Source: Eretmocerus hayati (lineage: Eukaryota; Arthropoda; Insecta; Hymenoptera; Aphelinidae). From it: a stretch of 64,000 bases of DNA. The position numbers and the translations under genes were made by a program. Within the stretch, counting starts at the first letter, position 1. The number at the start of each line of letters is the position of its first letter. The notes beneath the pieces are model-generated. The model searched no databases and had not been told where the DNA came from. It saw only the letters and a list, made by a program, of their open reading frames with translations. The stretch is taken from NCBI GenBank assembly GCA_029851415.1, contig CM056744.1, positions 9,369,268-9,433,267 on the forward strand, in the 5' to 3' direction. Positions 44,217 to 54,451 of the stretch are shown here, one piece after another.

Positions 44217-46060
44217 TCGGTTTCAACCAATTGATGTGGAGTGATGTGTGAGTATCTCTCTAGTTCATTAAGAGGCGGATAGATTAATTGTGGGAGGAGA
44301 TATTGCCGTGGAGACTAGACTGTCGCGCCGCCTTCCGGACTCTAGCGGGACCGCGCATGTGATACAAAATCTGGACCTCCTATTCAGCAAAGCATAGGGC
44401 ACGCTGTGATTTTCAACGATTAAAAAACACTCGTGCTATCGCGAACCGTGACAATTGTTAAAATTCAATCCTGAAGCTATTCCGAACCCATCGTGGGTGC
44501 AGAATAGCGTCGTCAAAACTTGAATTTATTAAAATTAAGGTGAATGTCGTGTTAGATGGTGAAGCCGCGCAGGTTAGCAGAAGACGCGAGCCGCAGCTGA
44601 GCAGCCGGTAATGGCCACGTTCGCGAGCCCAAAATCAGTGAATTACAACTCGTCGATTCTCAGCTCACAGTGATTGGATCTTTTTCAGGTTGCAGACAAA
44701 GACTCCTAAATGCATGAGCTTTCCGGTGCTGGGCGCAAAGTGTACAAAAATTGTCAATATAAAATCAAAATAATTCACGAAAAACGTGTGATTCTGACGT
44801 TGCCCGCCGTGACTTTGCTCTGAAAAAAGTAAGCGACAAAGTTCCTCGAGACAGTGTTTATTGTGTGTAATATTGATCGGCGATACGTGATCTCTAACCA
44901 CGCAAAATTTGAGAGGTCTACATTTTATAATAATCGAGCTACAGACGTATTCATCGGTTTCCCTGTGTTAGCGCGTATGCTCGAGTCCAGATTTTTTCGT
45001 CCATGTGTTTCGCGGCGCTCTCACCATGAGAAGGTCGATCGTTTCGCGTATCCCCTCCCACCTCAGTCTCCACGCCAATAAGGATAGAAGGAAATTGAGA
45101 TTTTGTTGAGTTACTCTTACGAGATTGACTCTCAGAGAAATTCAGATGATCAATAGAAGGGGTTTTTGGGGAAGATATACCGTTTGGTTGAAGCGCAATT
45201 TTAATACAGTTGCTGTAACAATGATCGAAATGGAGGTCTTTGTAAAATTGTTGATTTTTTCAGGATAAGTTGAATTTAAATGATATTCAAAAAAAAAAAA
45301 AAATAGAAAATTTCGGTATCAACCAATCGATTGGAAATGATAGGAAAGTATCTATGTAGTTCATTTACGAGTATATATATTAGTTGTAGAAGGAGATATG
45401 AGCCTAGAACGAAATTTAGATACAATTTTGTTGGGTTATTTTGAAGAGATTTGCTGTTAGGGGAATTCAGATGATCTAAAGTAGGATTTTTTGCGCAAGA
45501 TATATCGTTTGGTTGAGGGGAAATTCTAATAAAGTTGATGTAAAGAAGATCGAAATGTAGTTTTTTGTAAAATTTTCGATTTTTGGAGGATAAATTGAAT
45601 TTTGATCGTATTAGAAGGAATTTAGGAAATTTTGGTATCAACCAAGAGATTAAAAATGTGGAAAAAGTATCAACTTAGTTCATTGGAATTTTAAAAAATC
45701 AGTCTGAGAAAGAGATATGACGAAAATATGAATATTGAAAAAAATATTTGTGCTTATACTGAGTTATTTTTTTGAGAAAGCTTGTTAGGGCGATTCAAGC
45801 TTCCCAAAGTAGGGTTATTTCAGGGATATCTGGAGTTTGGTTGAAACGAAATTTTTATAGAATTAGTTTGAATATATTCAGAATGGAGTTTTTGGTGACC
45901 ATTTTGATTATTTCCTGAAAATTCGAGTATATGAAGATTAAATGAAATTTTGGTATTAACCAATCGATAGAGCCGATAAACCCATAGCTTAGGTAACTAA
46001 AATCGCAGTAAAACAACGGAGGAGAAAAATATTTCACTATTAAGGTATACAATTTTAGCG
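44217..46060 (+). repeat. Divergent tandem repeat, unit about 318 bp
   Basis: Anchor GGTATCAACCAATCGAT-like sequences occur at about 44217, 45315, 45631 and 45951. The later spacings are 316 and 320 bp. The first gap equals one unit plus the 772-bp insertion at 44305-45076. Units share a GGAGATATGAG and a TTGTTGGGTTATTTT-like block. There is no coding sequence. Confidence 0.7.
44305..45076. mobile_element. Candidate 772-bp TIR insertion in the tandem array
   Basis: It splits one tandem unit. The ends are GCCGTGGAGACTAGACTG and, reversed, GGCGTGGAGACTGAGGTG. Its length equals the excess over one repeat period. There is no recognised gene, and target duplications are unclear. Confidence 0.5.
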
Positions 46061-46473
46061 ATTTTATCTCAAAACGCCTCTAAATCAAACGCGACCGGGA
46101 CAAGAGAGCTGACAAATCACTAACCTCATCTCCGAATTATTCTCTACATCTTGTAGGAGACGAGATTTTGATGAGGTAAACCGTACAAGAGAAAGCGTGT
46201 CGGGAAAAAACAACACACATACACACACAAAGGTACGGAAAGGTGACTCCTTCGAAAATCTTGGAGGCCTCTGGGAATAAAAGTGTGACCTACAATCGAT
46301 AGATTCTGGCCAGAGGAACAAATTGGTTGAGGCACTTTTTCTACAAGAGGGATTTTGTTGAAGAAAATATTGGATTGAATGGAAAAATTGATCGAAAATT
46401 TGCTGAACCAAAAACGAAGCTTTCTCTTTAGAGGAAACAAAAAGGAACTATAACAGAATCAAAAAATAGAGGG
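46061..46473. other. Non-coding repeat between tandem array and endonuclease relic
   Basis: A CA-rich AACAACACACATACACACAC stretch followed by a block with GTGACCTAC and GAGGAACAAATTGGTTGA resembles the part of the duplicated repeat at 32220-32560. This shows the same repeat family sits beside the Helitron-like genes. Confidence 0.5.
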
Positions 46474-47223
46474 ATGAAGAGATTGAGAGAGAAGAAACAA
46501 CTGAAATTGTGTTTTTTGGATGATATTAATATCATGGGATTGAAAATAATGTACAACAATGTGAGATCATTGAATAAAAACTTCAACGATCTTATGAAAG
46601 ACAGATGGTTTTTGCAATTTGATTTGCTGATATTCACAGAAACATTCACTACAAAGAGAGATGTGTTCGAAATCCAAGGGTACATATTAATCAACAGATC
46701 TGATATAAATTTGGAAAAGAGATCAAATAAAGTTATGATATATTTCTTGAGGAAGGGATTGAATTATGAAGTGATAAATAATTTATGGCTGAATGAGGAG
46801 GAGTGTGGATCACATATGGATATGGTACATTTGAATGTAAGTGATGTAAATATTTATACTGATTACAGGTCACCGAAAACAAAGGCAACATTTTTCATAA
46901 AATATTTAGAAGAATTATTGAGTATAAAAAGAAGAAATGAGAAAAAAAATATTGATGTGCTCATAGGTGATTTCAATCATGATACATATGAAAGTGGTAG
47001 TCGTTTTGAAGTTTATTTGAAAAAGTATGATATGAAGAGATGTTTAGGAGAAAAAATATCCACGACAAATTATAATACATAAATAGATACGATATTCATA
47101 TCGAAGGATTTCTTTAAAATAGTAGCAGGTACTCATGAATCGTATTTATCTGATCATAAACCAATATACGGTTGTTTAGGGAATGGCTTTAACATGAAAG
47201 TTGATGAAATGAACTGTGAGTAT

Positions 47224-47226
<3 letters not shown>
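46474..47226 (+). pseudogene. EEP/AP-type endonuclease domain of the Helitron-like element, broken
   Basis: The order of motifs is that of an exonuclease-endonuclease-phosphatase fold: IMYNNVRSLNKN near 46550, LLIFTETF near 46625, DVLIGDFNHD near 46955, IDTIFIS near 47083 and LSDHKPIY near 47145. The catalytic Asn, Glu, GDFN and SDH residues are present. One in-frame TAA at 47080-47082 separates the last two motifs from the rest. AP-like endonucleases occur in Helentrons as well as in LINEs. The neighbouring helicase and peptidase, and the absence of RT on this strand at this spot, favour the Helitron-like origin. The frame ends at the (AG)n array where other elements have inserted. Confidence 0.7.

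Positions 47227-47310
<84 letters not shown>
47225..47310. repeat. (AG)n microsatellite
   Basis: About 43 uninterrupted AG units, the first of five AG/GA arrays between here and 57980. Confidence 0.95.
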
Positions 47311-47315
<5 letters not shown>

Positions 47316-47424
47316 TATTTATTACATGATAGCTTATGGATAGCTTAGACATTACAAAAAAGGTACAAATGAAAAGTAATGTTCAAGCAAAGTAAAATTA
47401 TAAACAACTTCTCAGCAGTACAAC
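47311..47424 (-). mobile_element. 3'-end fragment of a retrotransposon, minus strand
   Basis: Read on the minus strand it has AATAAA (47318-47323) and then ends directly at (CT)n, as the 3' end of a GA/CT-associated retroelement would. It is 114 bp long and flanked by the 92-bp duplication. Confidence 0.45.
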
Positions 47425-47509
47425 ATCGTATTTATCTGATCATAAACCAATATACGGTTGTTTAGGGAATGGCTTTAACATGAAAGTTGATGAAATGAAC
47501 TGTGAGTAT

Positions 47510-48116
<607 letters not shown>

Positions 48117-48447
48117 CCGTAGGGGGCTTTGGGTGTGACCTTCGGGTTGCACTCGGAGCTTGAGGGAGCGACGCCCCTCCGGACCCGAGTCCTACACTTA
48201 CACCTACACACACTACACCCTACACGCACCATACTTACGCCCGCTCAAACACTACACAGACATATCAACATTATGCAGAACACGCATCAAACTAAACACC
48301 ACAGCCGTGCTGGTCTGGTCCGGGGTCGGCCAGCATGCGATTCCAGGCCCTGGAAAAGAAGAAAGAAGATGATGTCCAGCATTGACGGCAAGATTTCCCC
48401 AAGTAAAGCGGGGCCCCATTCGGATCTTGGGGGGGGGCCCCCCAACG

Positions 48448-50262
48448 ATGCAAAACGCGCTACCAGTGGCACACTTGGCTGGTGGAGTTACGCGCAAAGC
48501 TACAAGCGATGGAAATACGCCCCAGGCGAAAATAGTTGGAGGAGAGGACCAACACAAGAGGGAGGTAGACCTCACCCCAAACAGCAAGAAGAGGAAGGGT
48601 TTGGGTGAGGCAGCGGAAAAACGAGTGCTAAAGCAATCGAAGCTCACTTTTCCGGTCCAACTAGGGAATAATGCGAAGGTTGCAGCAGAAGCACAAGAAG
48701 CGGCAGAGAAGTTGCTGAAGAACAACCCCGCGCTCAGGATCCAGATTACGCAACCTAGCAACGGGGTTGATGACGCCGTCAACTTGAGCTCAGACTCGAG
48801 CGAGTCCGACTCCACTATAGGGTCCCAGGGGAACGGAACAATCCTGACTCCCGGCATCGGTGAACTCGACAAGAGAGTTCACGACGAAGAGTCTGATGAG
48901 ATGGAGATTGACCCTATCCCCTCATCCGGAAATATGGCACGACAAAGAAGTGGAAACGAAGCGGGTGATCTCATGGCGAAATGGGGAGACCTAAAAACGT
49001 GCCGGGAAGAGACGGAGGAGAAGACATATCTCCTCCTCGAGCACTTCAACTTGGTTATCGGGATAGCCGAGTCCGTCTCCAGCAATCCAGAAGGGACCAA
49101 GGGCGACATCGAAGAGCTCAAGAAGATCGGCCTTGCGCTCGAAGACCTACTCGCGGCAGACAAGGTGAAGCGGGCTGCTTTCGAGACAAAGCTTCTCGAA
49201 ACGGAAAAGACCCTGATAGCGAGGAAGAATGCGCAGCCTCCGACCACAAGAAAACCGTCCGCGTCGGGCAGTGGCTTCCAGGGAAGGGGGGCAGGGAAAC
49301 CGGAATCGCGACCGGGGCAACAGCGTGGTTCGAAGGGGACGCGACTCGGACCTCCACCGGGAGGTCCTGGAACACCGCGCTCGACATCAACGCCCAATCG
49401 GCCCGAGCAGAATGGACCTTGGAAGGAAGTGGTGTCGAAGAAACAAGCAAAGAAGGCAAAGAAGAGCGGTAGATCGAATGATACCGCCGCGAAGAAGGCA
49501 AAAATGAAGCCGAGAAGAGCCAAGCCTGAGGCCATCCTCGTCACGGCCAATCAGGGAGGGCTCACCTACGCAGATATGCTGCGAAGGATAAAGACGAATG
49601 CCGCCGACGAGGAAGTAGGCACAAAAGTCACGGGCTTCCGCAAGACAAAAGAGGGCCAAGTCCTCATCGAATTGAGGAAGGGTGCCGACGCCACAGCCGT
49701 GAAGACAGCACTGGCACCAGTGGTCGGCGAAGAAGGAGCTGTCCATTGCCTCCTGAACACTTCTACTCTGGAGGTGCTCGGAGTCGATTACGACGTTGAC
49801 AAGGGCCAAGTACTCAAGGACCTTGCTAAGGCCCTACCAGAGAGTGAGAGAGGGAATATCGCAGTGAAGTCTCTCCGAATCGGTTATCGGGGCACCCAAA
49901 CAGCGGTCGTCTCGATCCCAACAAGATTGGCCCACCACCTCCTGGACTGGAAGGAACCGAAGGTTGGATGGGGCAGAGTCAAGATCCGCGAAAAAGGCGG
50001 CATTCCACGGTGCTATAACTGTCTCCAGTATGGCCACAAGGCCTCGGGCTGCGTGAAGGAGAAGACGGAGGAGCGGGGACCAAAACTCTGCTTCCAGTGC
50101 GGCGAACCAGGACACCTCGCCGCAACCTGCAAAGGGAAGCCAAAGTGCTTGAGTTGTGCGGCGATCGGGTCCAAATCTGATCACAGATCTGGGGCGAGCA
50201 ACTGCACTGCCTACCAGAAGGCGAAGAGCACGTACAAACGGAGAAGGGGTCGGAATGGCTAA
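48448..50262 (+). CDS. ORF1, Gag-like RNA-binding protein of R1-clade element, about 604 aa
   Basis: The first ATG of this frame is at 48448. An upstream start, ATGATG near 48370, lies in a different frame joined at the long G-run at 48429-48437, so a sequencing or replication slip there may hide the true N-terminus. The protein has an acidic, Ser-rich N-terminal half, a Lys/Arg-rich basic middle (KKQAKKAKKSGRS) and a C-terminal domain. It ends in three zinc knuckles: CX2CX4HX4C at 50010-50051, CX2CX4HX4C at 50089-50130, and the wider CX2CX8HX6C at 50146-50205. Triple knuckles are typical of R1/TRAS/SART ORF1 proteins, which bind element RNA and guide it to the target. The stop TAA overlaps the ORF2 start as ATGGCTAA. 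Confidence 0.85.
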   Translation: MQNALPVAHLAGGVTRKATSDGNTPQAKIVGGEDQHKREVDLTPNSKKRKGLGEAAEKRVLKQSKLTFPVQLGNNAKVAAEAQEAAEKLLKNNPALRIQITQPSNGVDDAVNLSSDSSESDSTIGSQGNGTILTPGIGELDKRVHDEESDEMEIDPIPSSGNMARQRSGNEAGDLMAKWGDLKTCREETEEKTYLLLEHFNLVIGIAESVSSNPEGTKGDIEELKKIGLALEDLLAADKVKRAAFETKLLETEKTLIARKNAQPPTTRKPSASGSGFQGRGAGKPESRPGQQRGSKGTRLGPPPGGPGTPRSTSTPNRPEQNGPWKEVVSKKQAKKAKKSGRSNDTAAKKAKMKPRRAKPEAILVTANQGGLTYADMLRRIKTNAADEEVGTKVTGFRKTKEGQVLIELRKGADATAVKTALAPVVGEEGAVHCLLNTSTLEVLGVDYDVDKGQVLKDLAKALPESERGNIAVKSLRIGYRGTQTAVVSIPTRLAHHLLDWKEPKVGWGRVKIREKGGIPRCYNCLQYGHKASGCVKEKTEERGPKLCFQCGEPGHLAATCKGKPKCLSCAAIGSKSDHRSGASNCTAYQKAKSTYKRRRGRNG

Positions 50263-53200
50263 TTTCATCCAAGCCAACCTCAGGAAGAGCGGGGACGCGA
50301 ACGACCTTCTACGCGCTGTTGCCAAAGAAGAGGGGATCGATGTTCTGATTATCTCCGAACCGCCTCGGAAGCGCGAATTCTCCCGATCCACATTCGATCA
50401 TTGGGGGACCGCTGTAATCCAGATCATGAATCCTGCGATTCGTGAGACTGGACCAGCTGTTAGTGGCCGCGGTTTCGCTCGAAAGACCATAGAGGGCACG
50501 GCAGTCTATAGCTGCTACTATTCGCCGTCGCTCAAGACGCACGAATTTGAAGACGAGCTACACGACCTAGAAGAAGATGTCAGGCAATGGGGGGGCCCAG
50601 TTATAATCGCGGGGGATTTCAACTCCAAGGAACCGACTTGGAGCGGGGGGCCGCGCGATAGACGGGGGGTAATACTCGCTGATACCATGGAGGCATTAGG
50701 GTTAGTGCTCGCGAACGAGACGGGGGTTATCACGTACTACCGGCACGACACTCGGTCCCGGGAGGGGGGTTCGTCATCGGTCCTCGACCTGACGTTCATG
50801 AGCCCGTCGCTCATGGGACGCATGACATCGTGGGAGGTCCTGGACACGGAAACACTGAGTGACCATCGACATATTCGGTTTCGACTTAGGACTGACAGAC
50901 AGAGACAGACGACACGCAGACCGCGACCGACGGGGTGGCAGGTACGCAAGCTGGAAGAGGGAAAATTCCGGGAATCGATAGAAACAGCCGGAGATCTCCC
51001 GATGAACTCCACCGCGGACGAGGCTGTGGATATGGTGACGACCACCATCACAAGAGCTTGTGACGCTTCGATGCCTCGCAAGACAACACCATGCTTCTGG
51101 AGGAAACCAGAGTACTGGATCACCGACGAGATAAAGGCTCTACGAAGAACGAGCAATAAAAAGAGGAGAACCGCGTGGCGATCAAGGAAGCTGCAACGAC
51201 CATCGCTGGCGGACGATGACAGAGCGTACAAAGAAGCAAAGAAGGCTCTTGTTCTAGCCATCCGGAGAAGCAAAGAGAAATGCTGGGCTGAATTGTGTGA
51301 CTTGGTTAACGGAGACCCCTGGGGCACGCCATACCGCGTGGTTATGTCAAAGGTCCGAACCCGGAAGGGCAACCCAGCACCGACCGATGCAGCAACCTTG
51401 CGCAGCATCGTGGAAGACCTCTTTCCAGCAGGAGAACCCAGAGTGACATTCCCTCCGGAGAGCGAAGATCCCATCCCGCTCTTTACCATGCAAGAGCTAC
51501 TTATAGCGGCGAAGAGGCTGCCAAACGGCAAGGCCCCTGGCCTGGACGGCATTCCAAACGAGGCTCTCAAACTGGTCTTCAAATACAAGCCAGATTTACT
51601 CCTCGACCTCTTCAACATCTGTCTGAGCGCGGGAATTTTCCCGGACAAGTGGAAACGCCAGAAGCTGGTCCTGATACCTAAGGGTCAAGGAGGTCAACGC
51701 CCTCTCAGCATGCTCGACAATATCGGGAAAATGTACGAGAGGATGGTGCTCAACAGGGTGGAGAAAGCCTACGAAGAGAGCGGTGGGCTGTCACCAATGC
51801 AGTTCGGGTTCCGGAAGGGACGGAGCACTGTACACGCGATCGAGGCGGTCCAAGAACGGGTTCAAGCGTCGGTGGGGAGACCATACCAAGGGAGAGGGGG
51901 TTTCTGCGCGATCATCGCGTTAGACATAAAGAACGCATTTAATCGTGCGAGCTGGGAGCGAGTGTACGCATCCCAGGCAGGTAAAGTGCCACCCTACCTG
52001 TTAGCAGTCACGAGCGACTACCTACGGAATAGGACCCTCGTGTACGACACCGACGAGGGACAAGAGGTTCGAGAGCTGTCCGCCGGAATCGGGCAGGGAT
52101 CGGTTTCCGGGCCGTTCAACTGGAATACCCAGTACGACAGCTTACTGTCTATCGAACTGCCAGAAGGAGTAATAATAGTGGCTTTTGCGGACGACGCGGG
52201 ACTCATAGTTTGGGCCGACAACGAAGAGCTCTTGGGTAGACGCGCGAACGAGGCGCTGGCCCGAGTCTACGAATGGATGATCAGCAGGCTCCTAGAGCTG
52301 GCTGTTCCAAAGTGCGAAGCCATAGTGGTCACGAGGCGCAGGAAGTTCGACTTGCCCCATTTTTACATCAACGGGCAAGAGATACCACGCAAGACAGAGC
52401 TGAAATATCTGGGTGTATGGCTCGACGACAAATGGTCGTTCAGGAAACACATCCAGGAAGCCGCCCAGAAGGCGAGCAGGGTTGGTGCGGCGCTTCAGCG
52501 GCTCATGCCGAATATCGGAGGACCCAAGGAAAAGAGGCGCGCACTTCTCAACACCGTCACCACCTCCATCATGCTGTACGGTGCACCCGTGTGGGGAAAG
52601 AGAGTAGAGAAGTCCATCATCGAGAAGAGAATGGGCCCTGTTCACCGGAGAGCGGCCCTGAGAAGTATCCGTGCCTACCGCACCGTGTCAGGAGATGCGG
52701 CTTACGTATTGGCGAGTACACCGCCCATTCACTTGCTCGTCGCGGAGCGAGTGAGGATCTGGGACCGCCAGAAAGTGATCGGAGCCGAACGAGTACTCAC
52801 TCCGACGATGAAGGAGATCATCCGCGACAACGAGAAGGAGACCACCCTCGAACAGTGGCAAACTGAGTGGGATTCGCCATTTGCGAATGGCAGATGGACG
52901 CACCGGCTGATACGTGACGTAGCCAAATGGACGGAACGCACCCACGGAGAGATAGATTACTGGACGACGCAAGCACTGAGTGACCACGGTTGCTTCGGTG
53001 CCTATCTGACCCGGTTCAAGAAGAGGACATCCCCAGCATGCCAGTCATGCGGGGACAACTGGGATGACGCTGAACACGCCCTGTTCACGTGCAACGACAC
53101 CCAAAGTGAGCGCGCCGAGTTGGATGGATGGCTGGGTGCTCAACTAACACCCGAGAACCTCGTCCCGTACTTACTTCGCAACCAGGAGACATGGGATAGA

Positions 53201-53287
53201 GTCACCGGATACATCAAGCTGGTGATGACCCGTAAGGAGGAGAAAGACAGGGAAGTGAGGCGCCTCGAAGCAGGCGAATCACAGTGA
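50255..53287 (+). CDS. ORF2, endonuclease-reverse transcriptase of R1-clade element, 1010 aa
   Basis: The ATG at 50255 overlaps the ORF1 stop by 8 nt, so translation is probably coupled. The N-terminal EEP endonuclease shows FIQANLRKS, DVLIISEPP, IIAGDFNSKEPTW, SVLDLTFMS and LSDHRHIRF (residues 1-215). The RT follows: LPNGKAPGLDGIPNEAL, RPLSMLDNIGKMYER, MQFGFRKGRSTV, IIALDIKNAFNRASW, GIGQGSVSGPFNWN, the catalytic VAFADDAGLIV, and LKYLGVWLDD. The C-terminal CQSCGDNWDDAEHALFTC is the CCHC-type finger found in R1-clade proteins. The enzyme nicks target DNA and primes cDNA from it. No stop or frameshift is seen, so copy A is a candidate active element. Confidence 0.9.
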   Translation: MANFIQANLRKSGDANDLLRAVAKEEGIDVLIISEPPRKREFSRSTFDHWGTAVIQIMNPAIRETGPAVSGRGFARKTIEGTAVYSCYYSPSLKTHEFEDELHDLEEDVRQWGGPVIIAGDFNSKEPTWSGGPRDRRGVILADTMEALGLVLANETGVITYYRHDTRSREGGSSSVLDLTFMSPSLMGRMTSWEVLDTETLSDHRHIRFRLRTDRQRQTTRRPRPTGWQVRKLEEGKFRESIETAGDLPMNSTADEAVDMVTTTITRACDASMPRKTTPCFWRKPEYWITDEIKALRRTSNKKRRTAWRSRKLQRPSLADDDRAYKEAKKALVLAIRRSKEKCWAELCDLVNGDPWGTPYRVVMSKVRTRKGNPAPTDAATLRSIVEDLFPAGEPRVTFPPESEDPIPLFTMQELLIAAKRLPNGKAPGLDGIPNEALKLVFKYKPDLLLDLFNICLSAGIFPDKWKRQKLVLIPKGQGGQRPLSMLDNIGKMYERMVLNRVEKAYEESGGLSPMQFGFRKGRSTVHAIEAVQERVQASVGRPYQGRGGFCAIIALDIKNAFNRASWERVYASQAGKVPPYLLAVTSDYLRNRTLVYDTDEGQEVRELSAGIGQGSVSGPFNWNTQYDSLLSIELPEGVIIVAFADDAGLIVWADNEELLGRRANEALARVYEWMISRLLELAVPKCEAIVVTRRRKFDLPHFYINGQEIPRKTELKYLGVWLDDKWSFRKHIQEAAQKASRVGAALQRLMPNIGGPKEKRRALLNTVTTSIMLYGAPVWGKRVEKSIIEKRMGPVHRRAALRSIRAYRTVSGDAAYVLASTPPIHLLVAERVRIWDRQKVIGAERVLTPTMKEIIRDNEKETTLEQWQTEWDSPFANGRWTHRLIRDVAKWTERTHGEIDYWTTQALSDHGCFGAYLTRFKKRTSPACQSCGDNWDDAEHALFTCNDTQSERAELDGWLGAQLTPENLVPYLLRNQETWDRVTGYIKLVMTRKEEKDREVRRLEAGESQ

Positions 53288-53735
53288 GTCTGCCGACTCA
53301 ATCAGAAGAGGTCCAAATTATTCCAGGAGGAATATGATGAACTGAAGAGGGAAGAAAGAAGAAAGAAGAGAGAAGGAAGAAGAGAGAAGATCGAAGAAAG
53401 AAGAGTAGGAAAAGATCGAAGAAGGAGCAACAACACCTGCAAGTCGTGAGAGAAGAGAGTCGCTTGATCCCGAGCGCGATACGCCTCCCACCCTGAAGTA
53501 ATGCTAACGCGGTTCCGGGGTGGGTTGGTTAGATAGTGGTTAGCTGCCCCCAGTTCTGCAGTGATGGCTTGCCAACACTGTGGGGTTGAGAGCAGAAGGT
53601 TTTAGCCCACAGGGCACACGGGCGCTGGATTCATGCTCATCCGGTTCACCGGGTGGGCAAAATGAAAGCGCTCATGGTCTGCCGGTGGGACATCCAATAG
53701 GGATGTCCTGTCATCAGATTTTTCCTTATATTCCA

Positions 53736-53770
<35 letters not shown>

Positions 53771-53831
<61 letters not shown>
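53771..53831. repeat. (GA)n microsatellite
   Basis: About 30 GA units between the poly(A) of copy A and the truncated start of copy B. Confidence 0.95.
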
Positions 53832-53834
<3 letters not shown>

Positions 53835-54451
53835 CAAAAGAGGGCCAAGTCCTCATCGAATTGAGGAAGGGTGCCGACGCCACAGCCGTGAAGACAGCAC
53901 TGGCACCAGTGGTCGGCGAAGAAGGAGCTGTCCATTGCCTCCTGAACACTTCTACTCTGGAGGTGCTCGGAGTCGATTACGACGTTGACAAGGGCCAAGT
54001 ACTCAAGGACCTTGCTAAGGCCCTACCAGAGAGTGAGAGAGGGAATATCGCAGTGAAGTCTCTCCGAATCGGTTATCGGGGCACCCAAACAGCGGTCGTC
54101 TCGATCTCAACAAGATTGGCCCACCACCTCCTGGACTGGAAGGAACCGAAGGTTGGATGGGGCAGAGTCAAGATCCGCGAAAAAGGTGGCATTCCACGGT
54201 GCTATAACTGTCTCCAGTATGGCCACAAGGCCTCGGGCTGCGTGAAGGAGAAGACGGAGGAGCGGGGACCAAAACTCTGCTTCCAGTGCGGCGAACCAGG
54301 ACACCTCGCCGCAACCTGCAAAGGGAAGCCGAAGTGCTTGAGTTGTGCGGCGATCGGGTCCAAATCTGATCACAGATCTGGGGCGAGCAACTGCACTGCC
54401 TACCAGAAGGCGAAGAGCACGTACAAACGGAGAAGGGGTCGGAATGGCTAA
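53832..54451 (+). pseudogene. ORF1 C-terminal part, copy B
   Basis: Open from the GA junction through all three zinc knuckles to the same ATGGCTAA overlap. It lacks about the first 400 residues. One visible replacement against copy A is Pro to Ser in VVSI(P/S)TRL. It cannot make a full ORF1 protein. Confidence 0.85.

Larger units (their letters stand above)
47139..47516. repeat. 92-bp direct duplication flanking a small insertion
   Basis: 47139-47230 is repeated at 47425-47516 with no difference that I can see. It covers the end of the endonuclease relic and the start of the GA run. Between them lie (AG)n and the 47311-47424 insert. It looks like an unusually long target-site duplication. 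Confidence 0.8.

Noticed and set aside
49834..50391. Long minus-strand frames across ORF1/ORF2
   Set aside because: GC-rich antisense shadows of the LINE coding region.
52273..52866. 197-codon frame inside ORF2, and the matching 56462-57055 frame
   Set aside because: Out-of-frame shadow of ORF2; duplicated only because the element is.
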